Shown: positions 19,301 to 28,091, numbered from the stretch's first letter. The stretch is 64,000 nucleotides of DNA from Rhodanobacteraceae bacterium ZG21-1 (GCA_021390615.1 JAJEJU010000025.1:558001-622000); one strand, 5' to 3'. Notes: a model not told the origin generated them from the sequence alone. Numbers and translations: made by a program.

Positions 19301-20198
19301 CGCCGTTGTCGATGCGCACTTCGGCCAGCCCGTGCAGGGCCGTCACCTGGGCGCGGTTGCCGTCCGGGTTGATCACCGCGAGATCGCGCAGGTCGGCGCG
19401 CACCAGGCTGCGCACCACCTTGCCTTTGCGCCAGTCCAGCCACAGCGCCACGCTGCCGCGGCCGGCCTGCGCCGCGTAGCCGTGCAGATCGATGTCGGAC
19501 AGCAGGCCGGGCAGGTCCAGGCCGCTGCCCTCGATCCACAGCCGGCCGTCGGCGCCGTCCTGGCGAAAGCTGCCGGCGCCGTGCAGCACGCCGGTGGCGC
19601 CTTCGCGGTGCAGGCTGCCGCCGACCCGCACGCGATCGCCCTGGCGGCTGAGGCGCAGCTCGTCGGCGACCACCGCGTAGTGCCGGCCGGCGCCGGCGTC
19701 GGTGATGTCCAGGCGCGAATTGCTCAGCCACAGGTCGACCGAGAGATTGCCGAACGAGGCGTTCTGGTTGCCGCCGTCGCCACCAACGCCGAAGCCGTTG
19801 ACGTGCCAGGTGCCGTCGGCGTCGCGGGTCAGGTCCAGCCGCATGCCGCTGAGATGCAGGTTGAGCAGGTGCCGCGACGGCAGCGCGAAGGCGCCCAGAT
19901 CCAGGCTCAGTGCGGCCTGCGGCACGCGCAGCGGCACGCCGCCCTCGGTGGGCTGCACGGTGATGTCGTGCAGCACGAACAGCGGGCCGGCCGGCCGCCA
20001 GTGCCCTTCCATCGAGGCGAAGCTGATCGGACGGTGCAGCCGCTCGCTGAGCTGCGCGGCGACCCACTGCGGGTGGCGCGCCAGCAGGGGCAGCGACAGC
20101 TGCGCCACGCCCACCAGCACGGCCAGCACGATCAGCGAGCACCCGGCCACCCAGCCGAGCAGGCGGGCACCACGATGCAGGCGCCGTTGCCAGCGCAT
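16320..20198 (-). CDS. yhdP: YhdP family AsmA-like envelope protein
   Basis: A very large inner-membrane-anchored periplasmic protein of about 1292 residues (E. coli YhdP 1266). The AsmA-like family, with TamB and YdbH, forms bridges that carry phospholipid to the outer membrane. One N-terminal transmembrane helix (about 15-37) is followed by long beta-rich DUF3971 and AsmA-2-like regions; MSLELPAPLHKPAADSLPL and the late GVGRLFGLVSLAELPRRLTL are typical of the family. Start is ATG 20198; an in-frame GTG two codons upstream (20204) is possible. It follows rng by about 30 bases, the same rng-yhdP-tldD order as in E. coli, with a sterol-desaturase gene inserted before tldD. Confidence 0.93.
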   Translation of the reverse strand: MRWQRRLHRGARLLGWVAGCSLIVLAVLVGVAQLSLPLLARHPQWVAAQLSERLHRPISFASMEGHWRPAGPLFVLHDITVQPTEGGVPLRVPQAALSLDLGAFALPSRHLLNLHLSGMRLDLTRDADGTWHVNGFGVGGDGGNQNASFGNLSVDLWLSNSRLDITDAGAGRHYAVVADELRLSRQGDRVRVGGSLHREGATGVLHGAGSFRQDGADGRLWIEGSGLDLPGLLSDIDLHGYAAQAGRGSVALWLDWRKGKVVRSLVRADLRDLAVINPDGNRAQVTALHGLAEVRIDNGDYRLRWGGDDGSGLAAMVRQPGSDAMRVDAVARNLALDPLLPWLALKPQLSAGLAQWIGTGQPHGVLTQADLHWSQAAGLESAQIGFRGLGIEALGKLPGVDHLDGNFRADAEAFSIELPSQAATLRFPGVFPQPFVMSQLGGEVAMWHDAQDQAWHIGTDRLAFEGAGYGGEARGEVALPDAGGRPFLDLYATVNHAEVTAAKLFWPNSMPPPSVEWLNRALVSGKVDQGDVLVRGDLRDWPFRHNEGRFEAHAVVSDVVFDYGKDWPRAEGVHATADFIDGGMLVQADAGQSMGFKADKAVASIPDFADTTLDLTVQGSGSGADAMNFVAHSPIASKQADVLAKLNLGGDVAANFHLVLPVKDISHFTLDGSAQLKNSYLRAPDWNLALEQLGGPLRFDAHGLQAGPLQAVAHGRPTTLNLSIAGATGDPAKILAAQLHGNFSVAELVDGFPSLKWLGPTAQGRSDFTIGFEIAHPGGDAAGSAPLTQVLSIDSALNGMSLELPAPLHKPAADSLPLHLSMNLPVANSDVQISLGGLARARLRLAGNANQPFAASAAFGTDMPDAAPAKGIRVRGRAALLDVTGWVQQTAGGAGGGDGPGLESIDVSADQAQLFGHNFANMSLQVTPQPGALSVVVDSAAVAGQLSVPTEDLRKRGITAHLQRLYWPKDTPPAGQEPAGAPVVAAAAPVLPPPNPAATGIDPASLPPFHMSVNDLRLGQAKLGEARLETWPTAQGMHLDQLRSHSRSVQISAGGDWNGSAENSRTHLEVDFSAENLGKMLTALGYAGIVEGGKTQVSINAGWPGAPSSIDWANMDGTLRANVSNGRILDVAPGVGRLFGLVSLAELPRRLTLDFGDVFGKGLAFDSINGNFRLAAGMATTDNLKIRGPAADIDISGRTGLRARDYDQQVSVVPHIGNSLPVVGAVAGPIGIAAGLAVQGLLGRVLNKAAVRRYRITGSWDKPVMTPLDKAEPAAASTAALPEPAAAGSAAR

Positions 20199-20231
20199 GG
20201 TCACCAGCCGCTGCCCGCGCTTCGGGCCACC

Positions 20232-21722
20232 TTAAAGCAGTACGACATCGAACTGTTCCTGCGAATAATGCTCCTCGGCCTGAAAGCGTATGCTCTTCGA
20301 GATGAACTCTTCCAGTTCGGCGACCGCGCTGGACTCCTCTTCCAGGATGCGTCCGACCACCTTGGGGCTGGCCATCACCAGCAGCTTTTCGGCGTTGAAC
20401 TGGCGCACCGCGCGGGTGATCTCGCGGAAGATCTCGTAGGTGACCGTCTCGGCGGTCTTCAGGGTGCCGCGGCCGGCGCAGGCCGGGCACGGCTCGCACA
20501 GCTGGCGCTCCAGGCTCTCGGTGGTGCGCTTGCGAGTCATCTCGACCAGGCCCAGCGAAGACATCGGGTACACCGTGGTCTTGGCGTGGTCGCGCGCCAG
20601 CCCTTTTTCCAGCATGCGGATGACCTGGCGGCGATGCTCCTCGTCGGTCATGTCGATGAAGTCGATGATGATGATGCCGCCCAGGTTGCGCAGCCGCAGC
20701 TGGCGCGCCGCGGCCTGCGCCGCTTCCAGGTTGGTGCGGTAGACGGTTTCCTCCAGGTTGCGCGAGCCGAGGTAGCCGCCGGTGTTGACGTCGATGGTAG
20801 TCATCGCCTCGGTCTGGTCGACGATCAGGTAGCCGCCCGACTTCAGCGGCACCTCCTTTTTCAGCGCGCGCTGGATCTCGTCCTCCACGCCGTACAGGTC
20901 GAAGATCGGGCGCTCGCCGGCGTAGTGCTCGATGCGGTCGTCCAGGCTCGGCATGAACTTGTGCACGAACTTGACCACCTTGTCGTAGGTCTCGCGCGAA
21001 TCCACCCGCACCTTCTCGATGTCCTCGTTGAGCAGGTCGCGCAGCGCGCGCAGCGGCAGCGACAGTTCCTCGTAGACGCGATCGCCGACCTTGGACTTGG
21101 CGATGTTCTCCTGCACCACCCGCCACACCTTGCCCAGGTAGGTGACGTCGAAGGCCAGCGACTCGGCCGACTGCCCCTCGGCATTGGTGCGCACGATGTA
21201 GCCCAGGCGGTTGCCGCCGGGGATGTCCTCGCCGATCAGCGCGGTCAGCACGTCCTTCAGGCGCTGGCGCTCGGCCTCGTCCTCGATGCGCGCGGAGATG
21301 CCCAGGGTCCTGGCGTGCGGCAGCAGCACCAGGTAGCGCGACGGGATCGACAGGTGGGTGGACAGCCGCGCGCCCTTGCTGCCGATCGGGTCCTTCACCA
21401 CCTGCACCACGATCTCCTGCCCCTCGTGCACCAGCTCGCTGATGGAGGGCACGCCGTGGCCGTTGCCGTTGCTCTCGGCGCCCTCCGGCAGCGGCGCGCG
21501 CAGGATGTCGGAGGCGTGCAGGAAGGCCGCGCGCTCCAGGCCGATGTCCACGAATACCGCCTGCATGCCCGGCATCACCCGCTGCACGCGCCCCTTGTAC
21601 ACGTTGCCCACATAACCGCGGCGCGAGGTCCGCTCGACATGTACCTCCTGCAGCATGCCGTTCTCGACCACCCCGACGCGGGTCTCGCGCGGGGTCACGT
21701 TGATCAGGATTTCTTCACTCAC
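20232..21722 (-). CDS. rng: Ribonuclease G
   Basis: Endoribonuclease that matures the 5' end of 16S rRNA and cleaves some mRNAs. The 496-residue protein (E. coli 489) has the S1-like RNA-binding domain (about 35-120), the 5'-sensor region, and the DNase I-like catalytic core with DQTEAMTTIDVNTGGYLG and IIIIDFIDM carrying the metal-binding acidic residues. The Zn-link cysteines are in CEPCPACAGRG. It lacks the long C-terminal scaffold of RNase E, which fixes the call as RNase G. maf, the usual upstream neighbour, is absent here. A good promoter lies 25-55 bases upstream. Confidence 0.97.
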   Translation of the reverse strand: MSEEILINVTPRETRVGVVENGMLQEVHVERTSRRGYVGNVYKGRVQRVMPGMQAVFVDIGLERAAFLHASDILRAPLPEGAESNGNGHGVPSISELVHEGQEIVVQVVKDPIGSKGARLSTHLSIPSRYLVLLPHARTLGISARIEDEAERQRLKDVLTALIGEDIPGGNRLGYIVRTNAEGQSAESLAFDVTYLGKVWRVVQENIAKSKVGDRVYEELSLPLRALRDLLNEDIEKVRVDSRETYDKVVKFVHKFMPSLDDRIEHYAGERPIFDLYGVEDEIQRALKKEVPLKSGGYLIVDQTEAMTTIDVNTGGYLGSRNLEETVYRTNLEAAQAAARQLRLRNLGGIIIIDFIDMTDEEHRRQVIRMLEKGLARDHAKTTVYPMSSLGLVEMTRKRTTESLERQLCEPCPACAGRGTLKTAETVTYEIFREITRAVRQFNAEKLLVMASPKVVGRILEEESSAVAELEEFISKSIRFQAEEHYSQEQFDVVLL

Positions 21723-22156
21723 CGGGAGCTCCTAAAAACAGGCAACCCTTATAGCGGGTGCATGCGCAGGCTGTCGATGCGCCGGCCGCTGCCGGCGGCG
21801 CTCCGGCGCGAAACCGCTCGCCGGACGGCCATTTCGCAAGAGCCTGCATCGCCGCTGCCGACGCTCCGCCTCGCCCGACGAGGGCGGCGAGGCCGAACCC
21901 GCCGCAACGCATGACGGCGACCCTGCCCGAGCCTGCAGACGCTGCCCGCACGGCAGCAGCCGTCGAGCAGCTGGGGCACGCCCCGCCTGCAAACCCAGGT
22001 CTAGGTCATCGCACCTCCGCACATACCGACACCATCCCCACGCAGCGCCCGCTCACCGCCGGCTGTGCCCGGCCTGGCCCGACCATCCACCACCGGCGCG
22101 GGCAGCTCTCCAGTGCGAAGTACTGCGAACCGGCCGACAGGCTCTAAAGTAGCGCC
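21723..22156. other. 434-base intergenic region between divergent rng and the ATP-PPase gene
   Basis: Apart from the rng promoter at its left end I see no gene and no clear repeat. maf, commonly found upstream of rng, is not present, even as a recognisable fragment. Confidence 0.6.
21748..21777 (-). promoter_or_regulatory. Sigma70-type promoter upstream of rng
   Basis: On the minus strand TCGACA (21777-21772, 5 of 6 to TTGACA), an 18-base spacer, and TATAAG (21753-21748, 5 of 6 to TATAAT). Predicted transcription starts about 20 bases before the rng start codon. Confidence 0.6.
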
Positions 22157-22885
22157 ATGAACGCCACCCCGATATTGCTGGCCTGGAGCGGCGGCAAAGA
22201 CTGCCTGATGGCGCTGCAGCGGCTCCGCGCCGATCCGCACTGGCAGCCGGTCGGCCTGCTCTGCACGATCAACCGCACCTACCAGCGCGTCGCCATGCAC
22301 GGCGTGCGGCGCGACGTGCTGCTGGCCCAGGCCGAGGCGCTGGGCCTGCCGCTGCTGGAGGCGCCGCTGGACTGGCCGGGCAGCAACGAGGCCTACGAGC
22401 AGGCGCAGGCCGCGGCGCTGGTCGAGGCGCGCCGGCTGTGGCCAGGCGTGCGGCATTGCGCCTTCGGCGACCTGTTCCTGCAGGACGTGCGCGACTATCG
22501 CGTGCGCCAGCTCGGCCACAGCGGCTGGCGCGCGGTGTTCCCGCTGTGGGGCGAGGACACCGCGGCGCTGTCGCGGCGTTTCGTCGGCGAAGGGCATCGC
22601 GCCGTGCTGTGCTGCGTGGATACTCAGCAGCTCGATCCGGCGTTCTGCGGACGGCCGTACGATCGCGCCCTGCTCGACACGCTGCCGTCCGCGGTCGACC
22701 CCTGCGGCGAGCGCGGCGAGTTCCACACGCTGAGCTATGCCGGCCCGCTGTTCCGCCGCCCGCTCGCGCTGCGCCGCGGGGAATCGGTGCTGCGCGACGA
22801 GCGCTTCCAGTTCACCGACTTCCTGCTTGCCGAAACCGATGCGGCGAGCCAGCGGCCGCATGCAGCAGGCCCCGATGCCGCCTGA
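22157..22885 (+). CDS. Diphthine-ammonia ligase-like ATP-pyrophosphatase (DUF71 family)
   Basis: The 242-residue protein begins with the N-type ATP-pyrophosphatase loop SGGKD (11-15) and contains FGDLFLQDVRDYR and PLWGEDTAALSRRF, which match the family that includes eukaryotic Dph6. In eukaryotes it amidates diphthine on EF2; bacteria have no diphthamide, so the bacterial substrate is unknown and probably another amidation or adenylation target. DPCGERGEFHT near 182-192 is a strongly conserved family motif. The 3' end overlaps the next gene by 11 bases, suggesting co-translation. Confidence 0.85.
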   Translation: MNATPILLAWSGGKDCLMALQRLRADPHWQPVGLLCTINRTYQRVAMHGVRRDVLLAQAEALGLPLLEAPLDWPGSNEAYEQAQAAALVEARRLWPGVRHCAFGDLFLQDVRDYRVRQLGHSGWRAVFPLWGEDTAALSRRFVGEGHRAVLCCVDTQQLDPAFCGRPYDRALLDTLPSAVDPCGERGEFHTLSYAGPLFRRPLALRRGESVLRDERFQFTDFLLAETDAASQRPHAAGPDAA

Positions 22886-23381
22886 GCATCCGCTCGTGAT
22901 CCTGCCCGACGTGCTGCGCCCCGGCCTGCGGCTGGTGTTCTGCGGCACCGCGGCCGGGCGCCGCTCGGCGGCCGAGGGCGCGTATTACGCCCACCCCGGC
23001 AACCGCTTCTGGCCCGCCCTGCATGCGGCCGGCTTCACCCCACGGCTGTACGCACCGGCGGAATTCGCGCAGCTGCCCGCGCTGGGCATCGGCCTGACCG
23101 ACCTGGCCAAGCGCCACGTCGGCAACGACGACGAACTGCCCGCCGACGCCTTCGACGTCCCTGCCCTGCTCGGCAAGCTGCAGCGCCACGCGCCGCGCAT
23201 GCTGGCCTTCACCAGCAAGGCGGCGGCGCGCGCGGCGCTGGGTCGCGCCGCCGGCTACGGCCTGCAGGATGAGCGCCTCGCCGACGTGCCGGTGTTCGTG
23301 CTGCCCTCGCCCTCGGGCCAGGCGCGCGGTCATTGGGACCTCGCCCCATGGCAGGCGCTGGCCGCGCTGGCGCTCGCCTGA
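22875..23381 (+). CDS. mug: Mug/TDG-family mismatch-specific DNA glycosylase, atypical motif I
   Basis: A 168-residue member of uracil-DNA glycosylase family 2 (Mug/TDG), which removes uracil or ethenocytosine opposite guanine. RPGLRLVFCG, GAYYAHPGNRFWPALHAAGF and VFVLPSPSGQARGHWDL give the family framework. In E. coli Mug the catalytic residue is Asn18 in GINPG; here the aligned motif is GTAAG (24-28), so Ala26 takes that place. Activity or specificity may therefore differ. I chose ATG 22875; an in-frame ATG at 22860 is an alternative. It overlaps the ATP-pyrophosphatase gene. Confidence 0.82.
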   Translation: MPPEHPLVILPDVLRPGLRLVFCGTAAGRRSAAEGAYYAHPGNRFWPALHAAGFTPRLYAPAEFAQLPALGIGLTDLAKRHVGNDDELPADAFDVPALLGKLQRHAPRMLAFTSKAAARAALGRAAGYGLQDERLADVPVFVLPSPSGQARGHWDLAPWQALAALALA

Positions 23382-23650
23382 CGGCCTTGCCGCAGCACGT
23401 TCAGCCGCACACGCATTAACGATAATTAATCCAGCGCCGCACCAGCCGCCCGGCTTCGGCGCGAGATGGCGCCGCGGCGCCGCTGTCGCCACACCAGGGC
23501 GGCGCCGTCGCAATTGCCTGCGGTTTCGGGCATGCCGTTCGGCACATACTGGCCGTCCACGAAACTGCCTAGGCTGCGGTTTCCCCGTAACCTAACCCGA
23601 TCTCGCCTGCTCGAGGAATCCGCAGACGAGGACGACGGAAAGTCTCGGCC

Positions 23651-26600
23651 ATGTGGATCGTCAAAATCGCGCTCGAGCGGCCGCTCACCTTCATCGTGCT
23701 GGCGCTGCTGCTGCTCATCCTCGGTCCGCTGGCGATCCTGCGCACGCCTACCGACATCTTCCCCGACATCAATATCCCGGTGGTCTCGGTGGTATGGCAG
23801 TACACCGGCCTGCCCGCCGACGACATGAACAACCGCATCGTCACCGGCTTCGAGCGCTCGCTCACCACCACCGTCAACGACGTCGAGCACACCGAGACGC
23901 AGTCGCTCAACGGCGTCGGCCTGGTCAAGGTGTTCTTCCAGCCGAACGTGAACATCGACATGGCGGTGGCGCAGATCACCTCGATCTCGCAGACCGTGCT
24001 GCGCTCGATGCCGCAGGGCGTGACGCCGCCGCTGGTGATCGTCTACAACGCCTCCAGCGTGCCGATCCTGCAGTTCGCGCTGTCTTCCGACCAGCTGTCG
24101 GAAACGCAGATCTTCGACGACGCCAACCAGATCGTGCGCACCTATGTGACCAGCGTGCGCGGCGCGGCGACGCCCTACCCCTACGGCGGCAAGCAGCGCC
24201 AGATCCAGGTGGACCTCAATCCGCAGGCGCTGCTCGCGCACGGCCTGTCGCCCGGCGACGTGGTCAGCGCGATCGGCGCGCAGAACCTGATCCTGCCCGC
24301 GGGCACCGAGAAGATCGGCGACCTCGAGTACAGCGTGAGGCTCAACGGCAGCCCGCAGCAGATCGCCGAACTCAACGACGCGCCGATCCGCACCGCCAAC
24401 GGCGTCACCACCTATATCCGCGACGTCGCCCATGTGCACGACGGCTCGCCGCCGCAGACCAACATCGTGCGCGTGAACGGCCAGCGCGCAGTGCTGATGT
24501 CGATCCTGAAGATCGGCAACGCCTCCACCCTGGACATCGTCGACACGCTGAAGAAGCTGCTGCCGCAGATCCGCGACGCGGTGCCGCCGAACCTGCAGAT
24601 CCACGCCTTGTCCGACCAGTCGCTGTTCGTGCGCGCGGCGATCTCGGGGGTGATCCGCGAGGGCGCCATCGCCGCCGGCCTGACCGGCCTGATGATCCTG
24701 CTGTTCCTCGGCTCGTGGCGCTCCACCCTGATCATCGCGATCTCGATCCCGCTGTCGATCCTGGCCTCGATCATCGCCCTGTCCGCGCTCGGCGAGACGA
24801 TCAACATCATGACCCTGGGCGGCCTCGCCCTCGCGGTCGGCATCCTAGTGGACGACGCCACGGTAACCATCGAGAACATCAACTCGCACCTCGAGGAAGG
24901 CAAGGAGGTGTACGACGCCATCCTCGAGGGCGCGCACCAGATCGCCGTGCCGGCGCTGGTCTCCACGCTGTCGATCTGCATCGTGTTCGTGCCGATCTTC
25001 TTCCTCGGCGGAGTGGCGAAGTATCTGTTCGCCCCGCTGGCCGAGGCGGTGGTGTTCGCCATGCTGGCTTCCTACGTGCTGTCGCGAACCCTGGTGCCGA
25101 CGCTGTCGATGTACTGGCTGAAGAAGCACGAGTCGCGCGAGCACGCGCCGCGCGGCGGCCTGGCACGCTTCCAGGCCGGCTTCGAGCGGCGCTTCGAGCG
25201 CCTGCGCGAAGGCTATCGCGACACCCTGGCGGCGGCCGAGGAACACCGGGTGATCTTCGCGGTGCTGTTCTTCGCCGTCTGCACGCTGTCGATCGGCGCG
25301 CTGACGCCGTGGCTGGGGCGCGACTTCTTCCCCTATGTCGACGGCGGCCAGATCAAGCTGCACTTCCGCGCGCGCACCGGCCTGCGCATCGAGGAGACCG
25401 CGCGGCTCGCCGACGGCATCGAGCAAACGGTGAGGCAGACCATTCCCAAGCAGGAGCTGGCCAGCATCGTCGACACGCTGGGCCTGCCGTACAGCGGCAT
25501 CAACCTCTCGTACAGCAATACCGGCGTGATCGGCACCTCGGACGGCGACGTGTTCGTCAGCCTCAACGAGGACCACCGGCCGACCATCGACTACGTGCGC
25601 TCGCTGCGCAAGACCCTGGCTGAGCGCTATCCGGGCGTGATCTTCTCGTTCCTGCCGGCCGACATCGTCGGACAGATCCTCAACTTCGGCGCGCCCGCGC
25701 CGATCGATGTGCAGGTCAGCGGCCACGACGCCGAGGCCACCGCGCGCGTGGCCGACGAGCTGTACGGCAAGCTGCTGCGCGTGCCCGGCCTGGTCGACCT
25801 GCGTCTGCAGCAGGCGCTCGACCTGCCACAGATCAACGTCAACGTGGACCGCACGCGCGCCAGCCTGGTCGGCCTCACCCAGCAGAACGTGGCGAGCAAC
25901 CTGCTGACCGCCCTGGCCGGCTCTTCGCAGGTGAGCCCGACCTTCTGGGTCGACCCGAAGTCCGGCATCAGCTACACCATCGCGACGCAGGCGCCGCAGT
26001 ACCGGCTCGACAGCTTGGAAGCGCTGCGCACGCTGCCGATCGGCGCCGCCGGCGCGGCCAGCAGCGCAGCGCCCGCCGGCAACGGCGGCCTGCCGGGGCA
26101 GACCCTGCAGGACGTGGCTTCGTTCGCGCGCAGCGCCGGGCCTGCGGTGGTCAGCCACTACAGCACCAAGCCGGCGATGGATCTGTTCGCCGCGGTCGAC
26201 CGCACCGACCTGGGCAGCGTGGCGGGTGACGTGCAGCGCATCGTCGAGGACAGCTCCAAGCATCTGCCGCGCGGCGTCGGCATCGACGTGCGCGGCCAGG
26301 TGCAGACCATGGCCGCGTCCTACCGCGGGCTGATCGGCGGGCTCGCCTTCGCGATCCTGCTGGTGTACCTGCTGATCGTGGTGAACTTCCAGAGCTGGCT
26401 CGATCCGCTGATCATCATCACCGCCCTGCCCGCGGCGCTGGCCGGGCTGGTGTGGATGCTGTTCCTCACCGCCACGCCGCTGTCGGTGCCGGCGCTGATG
26501 GGCGCGATCATGTGCATGGGCGTGGCCACCGCCAACTCGATCCTGGTGGTGAGCTTCGCGCGCGAGCGGCTGGCCGCGCACGGCGACCCGGTCAAGGCGG

Positions 26601-26836
26601 CGATCGAGGCCGGCTTCGCGCGCTTCCGCCCGGTGCTGATGACCGCCTTCGCGATGATTATCGGCATGGTGCCGATGGCGCTCGGCCTGGGCGAAGGCGG
26701 CGAGCAGAACGCGCCGCTCGGCCGCGCGGTGATCGGCGGCCTGCTGCTGGCCACCGCCGCCACCTTGTTCTTCGTGCCCACCTTCTTCAGCCTGCTGCAT
26801 CGGCGCCGCTCCGCGCGCCGGGCGGCAACCGCCTGA
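23651..26836 (+). CDS. RND family efflux transporter permease (AcrB/HAE1-like)
   Basis: Proton-driven inner-membrane pump of 1061 residues with the 12-helix, two-repeat RND plan: helix 1 at about 10-30, a large periplasmic loop with DIFPDINIPVVSVVWQY and the MPQGVTPPLV region, then helices 2-6 from about 335, including GLALAVGILVDDATVTIENI with the paired Asp of the proton relay, and a second half starting near 530. The early motif FPDI and overall features fit the HAE1 class rather than heavy-metal (CusA) pumps; an Ala/Gly-rich insert lies near 795-815. The adaptor gene follows 10 bases downstream, the reverse of the common adaptor-permease order. No outer-membrane factor gene follows. Confidence 0.93.
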   Translation: MWIVKIALERPLTFIVLALLLLILGPLAILRTPTDIFPDINIPVVSVVWQYTGLPADDMNNRIVTGFERSLTTTVNDVEHTETQSLNGVGLVKVFFQPNVNIDMAVAQITSISQTVLRSMPQGVTPPLVIVYNASSVPILQFALSSDQLSETQIFDDANQIVRTYVTSVRGAATPYPYGGKQRQIQVDLNPQALLAHGLSPGDVVSAIGAQNLILPAGTEKIGDLEYSVRLNGSPQQIAELNDAPIRTANGVTTYIRDVAHVHDGSPPQTNIVRVNGQRAVLMSILKIGNASTLDIVDTLKKLLPQIRDAVPPNLQIHALSDQSLFVRAAISGVIREGAIAAGLTGLMILLFLGSWRSTLIIAISIPLSILASIIALSALGETINIMTLGGLALAVGILVDDATVTIENINSHLEEGKEVYDAILEGAHQIAVPALVSTLSICIVFVPIFFLGGVAKYLFAPLAEAVVFAMLASYVLSRTLVPTLSMYWLKKHESREHAPRGGLARFQAGFERRFERLREGYRDTLAAAEEHRVIFAVLFFAVCTLSIGALTPWLGRDFFPYVDGGQIKLHFRARTGLRIEETARLADGIEQTVRQTIPKQELASIVDTLGLPYSGINLSYSNTGVIGTSDGDVFVSLNEDHRPTIDYVRSLRKTLAERYPGVIFSFLPADIVGQILNFGAPAPIDVQVSGHDAEATARVADELYGKLLRVPGLVDLRLQQALDLPQINVNVDRTRASLVGLTQQNVASNLLTALAGSSQVSPTFWVDPKSGISYTIATQAPQYRLDSLEALRTLPIGAAGAASSAAPAGNGGLPGQTLQDVASFARSAGPAVVSHYSTKPAMDLFAAVDRTDLGSVAGDVQRIVEDSSKHLPRGVGIDVRGQVQTMAASYRGLIGGLAFAILLVYLLIVVNFQSWLDPLIIITALPAALAGLVWMLFLTATPLSVPALMGAIMCMGVATANSILVVSFARERLAAHGDPVKAAIEAGFARFRPVLMTAFAMIIGMVPMALGLGEGGEQNAPLGRAVIGGLLLATAATLFFVPTFFSLLHRRRSARRAATA

Positions 26837-26846
26837 GCTTGCCGCC

Positions 26847-28025
26847 ATGAACACGCCTCACGCCGCTCCCGCCGCCTCTCCTCGCCAGCCTCACCGCGTG
26901 CGGCTGGTCCTGCTCGTGCTCGGCATCGTGCTGGTGCTGCTGGCCGCCTACGGCATCGTGCAGCGCATGCATGCGCGCGGCGAGCTGCGCGAGGACACCG
27001 ACCGCGAGGCCACGCCCTCGGTCAACACCATCCAGGCACAGCCCGCGCCCGACGACCAGGCGCTGGGCCTGCCCGGTACGGTGCAGTCATGGCAGGACGC
27101 CCAGGTCTATGCGCGCACCACCGGCTACGTGCGCAAGTGGCTGGTCGACATCGGCACGCGGGTGAAGCAGGGCCAGCGCCTGGCCGAGCTGGATACACCC
27201 GACGTCGACAACCAGCTGAGCCAGGGCCAGGCGCAGATGCGCACCGACCAGGCCAACGAGCAGCTGGCCAAGGTCACCGCCGACCGCTACGCCAGCCTGG
27301 TCAAGCAAGGCCTGGTCGCGGTGCAGACCGGCGATCAGTACAACGCCGCCTACAAGGCCGACGTCGCCACCGTGGAGGCCGACCGCGCCAACGTGGCGCG
27401 GCTGCAGAACATGGAGGACTTCAAGTACATCGAGGCGCCGTTCGACGGCGTGGTCACTCAGCGCAACCTCAACGTGGGCGCCCTGGTCGACGCCGGCTCC
27501 AGCGGCAGCAACCTGTTCGTGATCGCCGACACCAGCAAGCTGCGCGTATTCGTCGACGTGCCGGAAAGCTATGCGCGCAGCGTGCGCATCGGCATGCCGG
27601 CGACGGTGACGCTGAACACCTACGGCGCGAAGCCGATCCAGGGCAGCGTCGCGCGCACCGCGGACGCGCTGGACGCCAATACGCGCACCCTGCGCACCGA
27701 GATCGACGTCGACAACGACGGCGCCAGCCTGGTGCCCGGCGTCTATGCCGACGTGAAGCTGGCGCTGACCAGCGCCACGCACAACTTCATCGTGCCGGCC
27801 AACACCTTGCTGTTCCGCAGCGAGGGCCTGCGCATCGCCCTGGTCGACGCGCAGGGCCGCGTGCACCTGCAGCCGGTGACGCTGGGCCGCGATTTCGGCA
27901 GCACGGTCGAGGTGACTTCCGGCCTCGACGCACAATCGCGCATCGTGCTCAATCCGGCCGACTCGCTCACCGAAGGCGAACAGGTGCGCGTAGTCGCGCA
28001 GACTGCTCCGGCCGCCGCGAAGTAA
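26847..28025 (+). CDS. RND efflux periplasmic adaptor (membrane fusion protein)
   Basis: Links the RND pump to a TolC-type channel. The 392-residue protein has an N-terminal membrane anchor (about 18-38), then the biotinyl-lipoyl half-motifs (GLPGTVQSWQDAQVYARTTG and FKYIEAPFDGVVTQRNLNVG), a short alpha-hairpin between them, and the beta-barrel and membrane-proximal domains (FVDVPESYARSVRIGMPATV; VPANTLLFRSEGLRIALVD). No lipobox Cys is visible at the N-terminus, so it is anchored by a helix rather than a lipid. It forms an operon with the permease upstream. The partner outer-membrane protein must be encoded elsewhere. Confidence 0.92.
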   Translation: MNTPHAAPAASPRQPHRVRLVLLVLGIVLVLLAAYGIVQRMHARGELREDTDREATPSVNTIQAQPAPDDQALGLPGTVQSWQDAQVYARTTGYVRKWLVDIGTRVKQGQRLAELDTPDVDNQLSQGQAQMRTDQANEQLAKVTADRYASLVKQGLVAVQTGDQYNAAYKADVATVEADRANVARLQNMEDFKYIEAPFDGVVTQRNLNVGALVDAGSSGSNLFVIADTSKLRVFVDVPESYARSVRIGMPATVTLNTYGAKPIQGSVARTADALDANTRTLRTEIDVDNDGASLVPGVYADVKLALTSATHNFIVPANTLLFRSEGLRIALVDAQGRVHLQPVTLGRDFGSTVEVTSGLDAQSRIVLNPADSLTEGEQVRVVAQTAPAAAK

Positions 28026-28091
28026 ATCGACAGCCGCCGCGCAAGGCCGGAGCTTCGTCGCCCCGGCCTCGCAGCGTGCGCCGCCACCGGC

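Noticed and set aside
16030-21126. A 1698-codon open frame on the minus strand across yhdP and rng
   Set aside because: It is an alternative frame of the same strand; its translation is Arg/Ala/Gly-rich low-complexity with no motif, while yhdP and rng in the other frames are clear. Long shadow frames are expected at this GC content.
17979-21914. A 1311-codon open frame on the plus strand opposite yhdP and rng
   Set aside because: Antisense shadow of two recognised genes with unnatural His/Gln/Arg-rich composition.
23426-23650. Possible short minus-strand gene upstream of the RND permease
   Set aside because: The frame continues far into the permease gene antisense and shows no recognisable start or motif; treated as a shadow.
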